The notes below the pieces were generated by a model that saw only the letters and a program-made list of their open reading frames with translations, was not told where the DNA came from and made no database searches. A program made the translations under genes and the position numbers. A stretch of 64,000 nucleotides of DNA from Allobaculum mucilyticum (GTDB lineage: Bacteria; Bacillota_I; Bacilli_A; Erysipelotrichales; Erysipelotrichaceae): positions 682,001 to 746,000 of the forward strand of contig NZ_CP078089.1 in assembly GCF_022701195.1 (NCBI RefSeq). The letters run 5' to 3'. This document shows, piece after piece, positions 62,209 through 64,000 of the stretch. How positions within the stretch are numbered: position 1 is the stretch's first letter; every line of letters begins with the position of its first letter.

Positions 62209-64000
62209 CGTCAGACAAAATACCCAATTTTGCTGACGGCAGATTTGGTGTTCATCAATAGTGAACACAAACAAAAGCTAAATTGAGTTCAATATGTGAA
62301 ATTGGGGCATATTTCACATACATAGCTTGAATCAGCGAAGATACAAGAAGATCCAATGCCTGTTTGGCATCTTCTTGTGCGTATTTCAGCACTCGTCTTA
62401 CGTTTATTGCCGTAATAGCTAACGTATATCCGAATTTTTTGCGCACTAACCCCCTGAACGGAAGGGTATCAATTTTTTGATTCCTTCTTAGCTGGTTTGG
62501 GATAGCTTCAACACCGTTTCTGAACCGGTAATTGGCAATTGCCTCTTCACTTTTCATGGTCCGCTGAAGGTGTGCTCTTTGGATCTTCTTCTGGGAAATG
62601 GTTCCAGATCTGACTCTTTTGTGATTTTTCATCGGGCATCGGCCAGTTGCAGCGAATGGGCAATCTTTACAGGTTGTTTCTTTGTGGAATGAGATATTCC
62701 AGGAATCGGTTTTCTCGTAGTAGGTTACTCGATCTGCAGTCTTTCCGTTTGGGCAGGTTACCGTTTTTGTTTCTTCATCGATTTCGAAATCAGCAGTCAA
62801 ATCGGGTGTTTCTTTACCCGTCATAGCAGTTCCTACAAGTTGAATTCCGTGTTCAGCTGCTTCATTGATGTTATCCACGCTGATGTAGGCTCCGTCGGCA
62901 ACCAAAGTTGTTTCGTCTCCTTCTTCAGCCATCTTCTGAATTTCATCTTTGGCGAACTTGGAATCGCTGTAGATATTGGGCTGGAAATCAAATGAGTCGA
63001 TGATCTTTCGGTTGGTATCGAGGTCGACTGTTTCAGCGAAATTGCCAACGTATCCCTGGTGATTTTCACCGGCCTTCTTACGGAAAGTCGATTCCGGCTC
63101 AACTGGATTGTTCAGGACAGTCGAGTTCAGCTCTTTTCCGTCACGAACGGAATGAAAAGAGCCATCGGTGTTTGTGTTGACCTGCTCGGAAACAAAGCGG
63201 ATGAGCATCTGTGCTTCTTCACAGTCATTCAGCGTGCCTGGAATCAGATCACGAACGGCACAGGCATCCTGAAAAGCGGTCTGCAGTTTAGCCGCAGCCG
63301 GAGTATGGGAGTGATAAGTAACCTTATTCTCATCGAAGTCCTCGATATAGTGTTGAAGATTCTCGGGGATTGCGATTTTGTTTTCATCCAAAACCATGAG
63401 CATGTTTTTAATGACCACATGCGCCAGCTGCAGTCTTGAAAGCTTTCTGGCGCCGTTATCGACCATGATGGAGTCCATTCTCCGCTTGAGATTGGTGCCA
63501 AGATAGGCGTCTTTAAGAGACTTGGCCAGTTTTTCGGCAAATTCATGGAGAAGATCGATGCCAGTCTGCTGCATATAAAAGGCATTGGCAGCACGAAAGC
63601 GGTTAAGCGTTCTCTGGTTTACCGGCTGATGTTCAAAGGACGTTGTTCCAAGAGCGAACTGATACTCCAGAGAAAAGGTAACGCTTCTCTCCAGTTCTTC
63701 GTCTGTCAGAGTAAACAGATCTTTCAAAACAAGCATAGCTAAAACGAGGTATGTAGGAGTTGAAGGTCTGGTGTTGGTGTTCTTTGAGTAAAGAGGCTCA
63801 AAAATCGATTCAAGTTTAACCAGCTCAGGAATAATGACACGGTTGAAATAGCCCGGCCAGCCGGATTCAAGCATTCTGAGCTTTCGATCAGAAAGTGAGT
63901 AGGTTAGATCGAAGAGATTCATCTGAATGGGTTTGAACTTGGACTGCGACATAAGAAACACCCCCGAAATATTCAATTATATTATACTACTAATATTAAT
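62209..64000 (-). mobile_element. IS1182-family element, intact copy (runs past the window end)
   Basis: Begins at CGTCAGACAAAA (62209) and reads leftward. By comparison with the copy at 48206 it should end about 90 bases beyond position 64000. Opposite in orientation to that copy. Confidence 0.88.
62255..63952 (-). CDS. IS1182-family transposase
   Basis: 565 aa from the ATG at 63952 (MSQSKFKPIQMNLF); GGGGGTG lies about seven bases upstream. The N-terminal DUF772-type domain (about 20-110: RPSTPTYLVLAMLVLKDLF) is followed by the DDE domain, with ADGAYISVDN as a likely catalytic aspartate region and a cysteine cluster (CKDCPFAATGRCPM). The frame is intact, so the element may be mobile and could supply transposase to the broken copy. 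Confidence 0.92.
   Translation of the reverse strand: MSQSKFKPIQMNLFDLTYSLSDRKLRMLESGWPGYFNRVIIPELVKLESIFEPLYSKNTNTRPSTPTYLVLAMLVLKDLFTLTDEELERSVTFSLEYQFALGTTSFEHQPVNQRTLNRFRAANAFYMQQTGIDLLHEFAEKLAKSLKDAYLGTNLKRRMDSIMVDNGARKLSRLQLAHVVIKNMLMVLDENKIAIPENLQHYIEDFDENKVTYHSHTPAAAKLQTAFQDACAVRDLIPGTLNDCEEAQMLIRFVSEQVNTNTDGSFHSVRDGKELNSTVLNNPVEPESTFRKKAGENHQGYVGNFAETVDLDTNRKIIDSFDFQPNIYSDSKFAKDEIQKMAEEGDETTLVADGAYISVDNINEAAEHGIQLVGTAMTGKETPDLTADFEIDEETKTVTCPNGKTADRVTYYEKTDSWNISFHKETTCKDCPFAATGRCPMKNHKRVRSGTISQKKIQRAHLQRTMKSEEAIANYRFRNGVEAIPNQLRRNQKIDTLPFRGLVRKKFGYTLAITAINVRRVLKYAQEDAKQALDLLVSSLIQAMYVKYAPISHIELNLAFVCVHY

Overview
The window looks like chromosome from a low-to-mid-GC Bacillota bacterium. 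Strong AGGAGG-type ribosome binding sites, a type VIIb-like secretion locus, ClpB, YitT, an ABC-F protein, oleate hydratase and the MetA/MetY pair all fit. A gut Erysipelotrichia-type host is a plausible guess, but no rRNA or other decisive marker is present, so the genus is unknown.

Layout. Positions 1-2951 hold oleate hydratase and a DUF1461 membrane protein. Positions 2997-12757 are an accessory island: a type I hsdM stump cut by an IS4-family element, a phage DNA-polymerase tail on the other side of that element, a BcgI-like restriction-modification operon (ribbon-helix-helix-like protein, fused nuclease-methylase, specificity subunit, unknown 131-aa protein), and a recombination cassette with two small proteins and two tandem large serine recombinases. 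Positions 12847-22623 carry a compact type VII secretion locus read on the minus strand: FHA protein, EssB-like kinase with a transmembrane helix, unknown tail-anchored beta-rich protein, EssC ATPase, small EsaB-like protein, and two WXG100 proteins. Unknown membrane proteins and tRNA-Ser follow.

Positions 25293-38284 are mostly housekeeping: XRE regulator, sirtuin lacking its zinc cysteines, ClpB, MsrB, a cytoplasmic leucine-rich-repeat protein, NagA with a transaldolase-like partner, YitT and an RsmF-type rRNA methylase. Positions 38775-40947 are a decayed transposon with an ISL3-type transposase. A DEDDh exonuclease and an M23 peptidase follow, then the second IS4-family copy (44733-46382), tRNA-Thr, an IS1182-family copy with frameshifts (48206-50094), tRNA-Leu and tRNA-Gln, and small enzymes. 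A methionine block (metY, metA), an SDR dehydrogenase, an ABC-F ATPase and a membrane-anchored degenerate amidase come next. The window ends inside a second IS1182-family copy with an intact transposase.

How it works together. MetA carries Glu111, the residue associated with acetyl-CoA use, and so should supply O-acetylhomoserine to MetY. The type VII locus couples a kinase with intact-looking catalytic residues to an FHA (phosphothreonine-reader) protein, which suggests phosphorylation-controlled secretion. Both IS pairs are inverted, so the 43-kb and 14-kb intervals between them could flip by homologous recombination. The hsdM stump and polymerase tail around the first IS show that rearrangement has already happened there.
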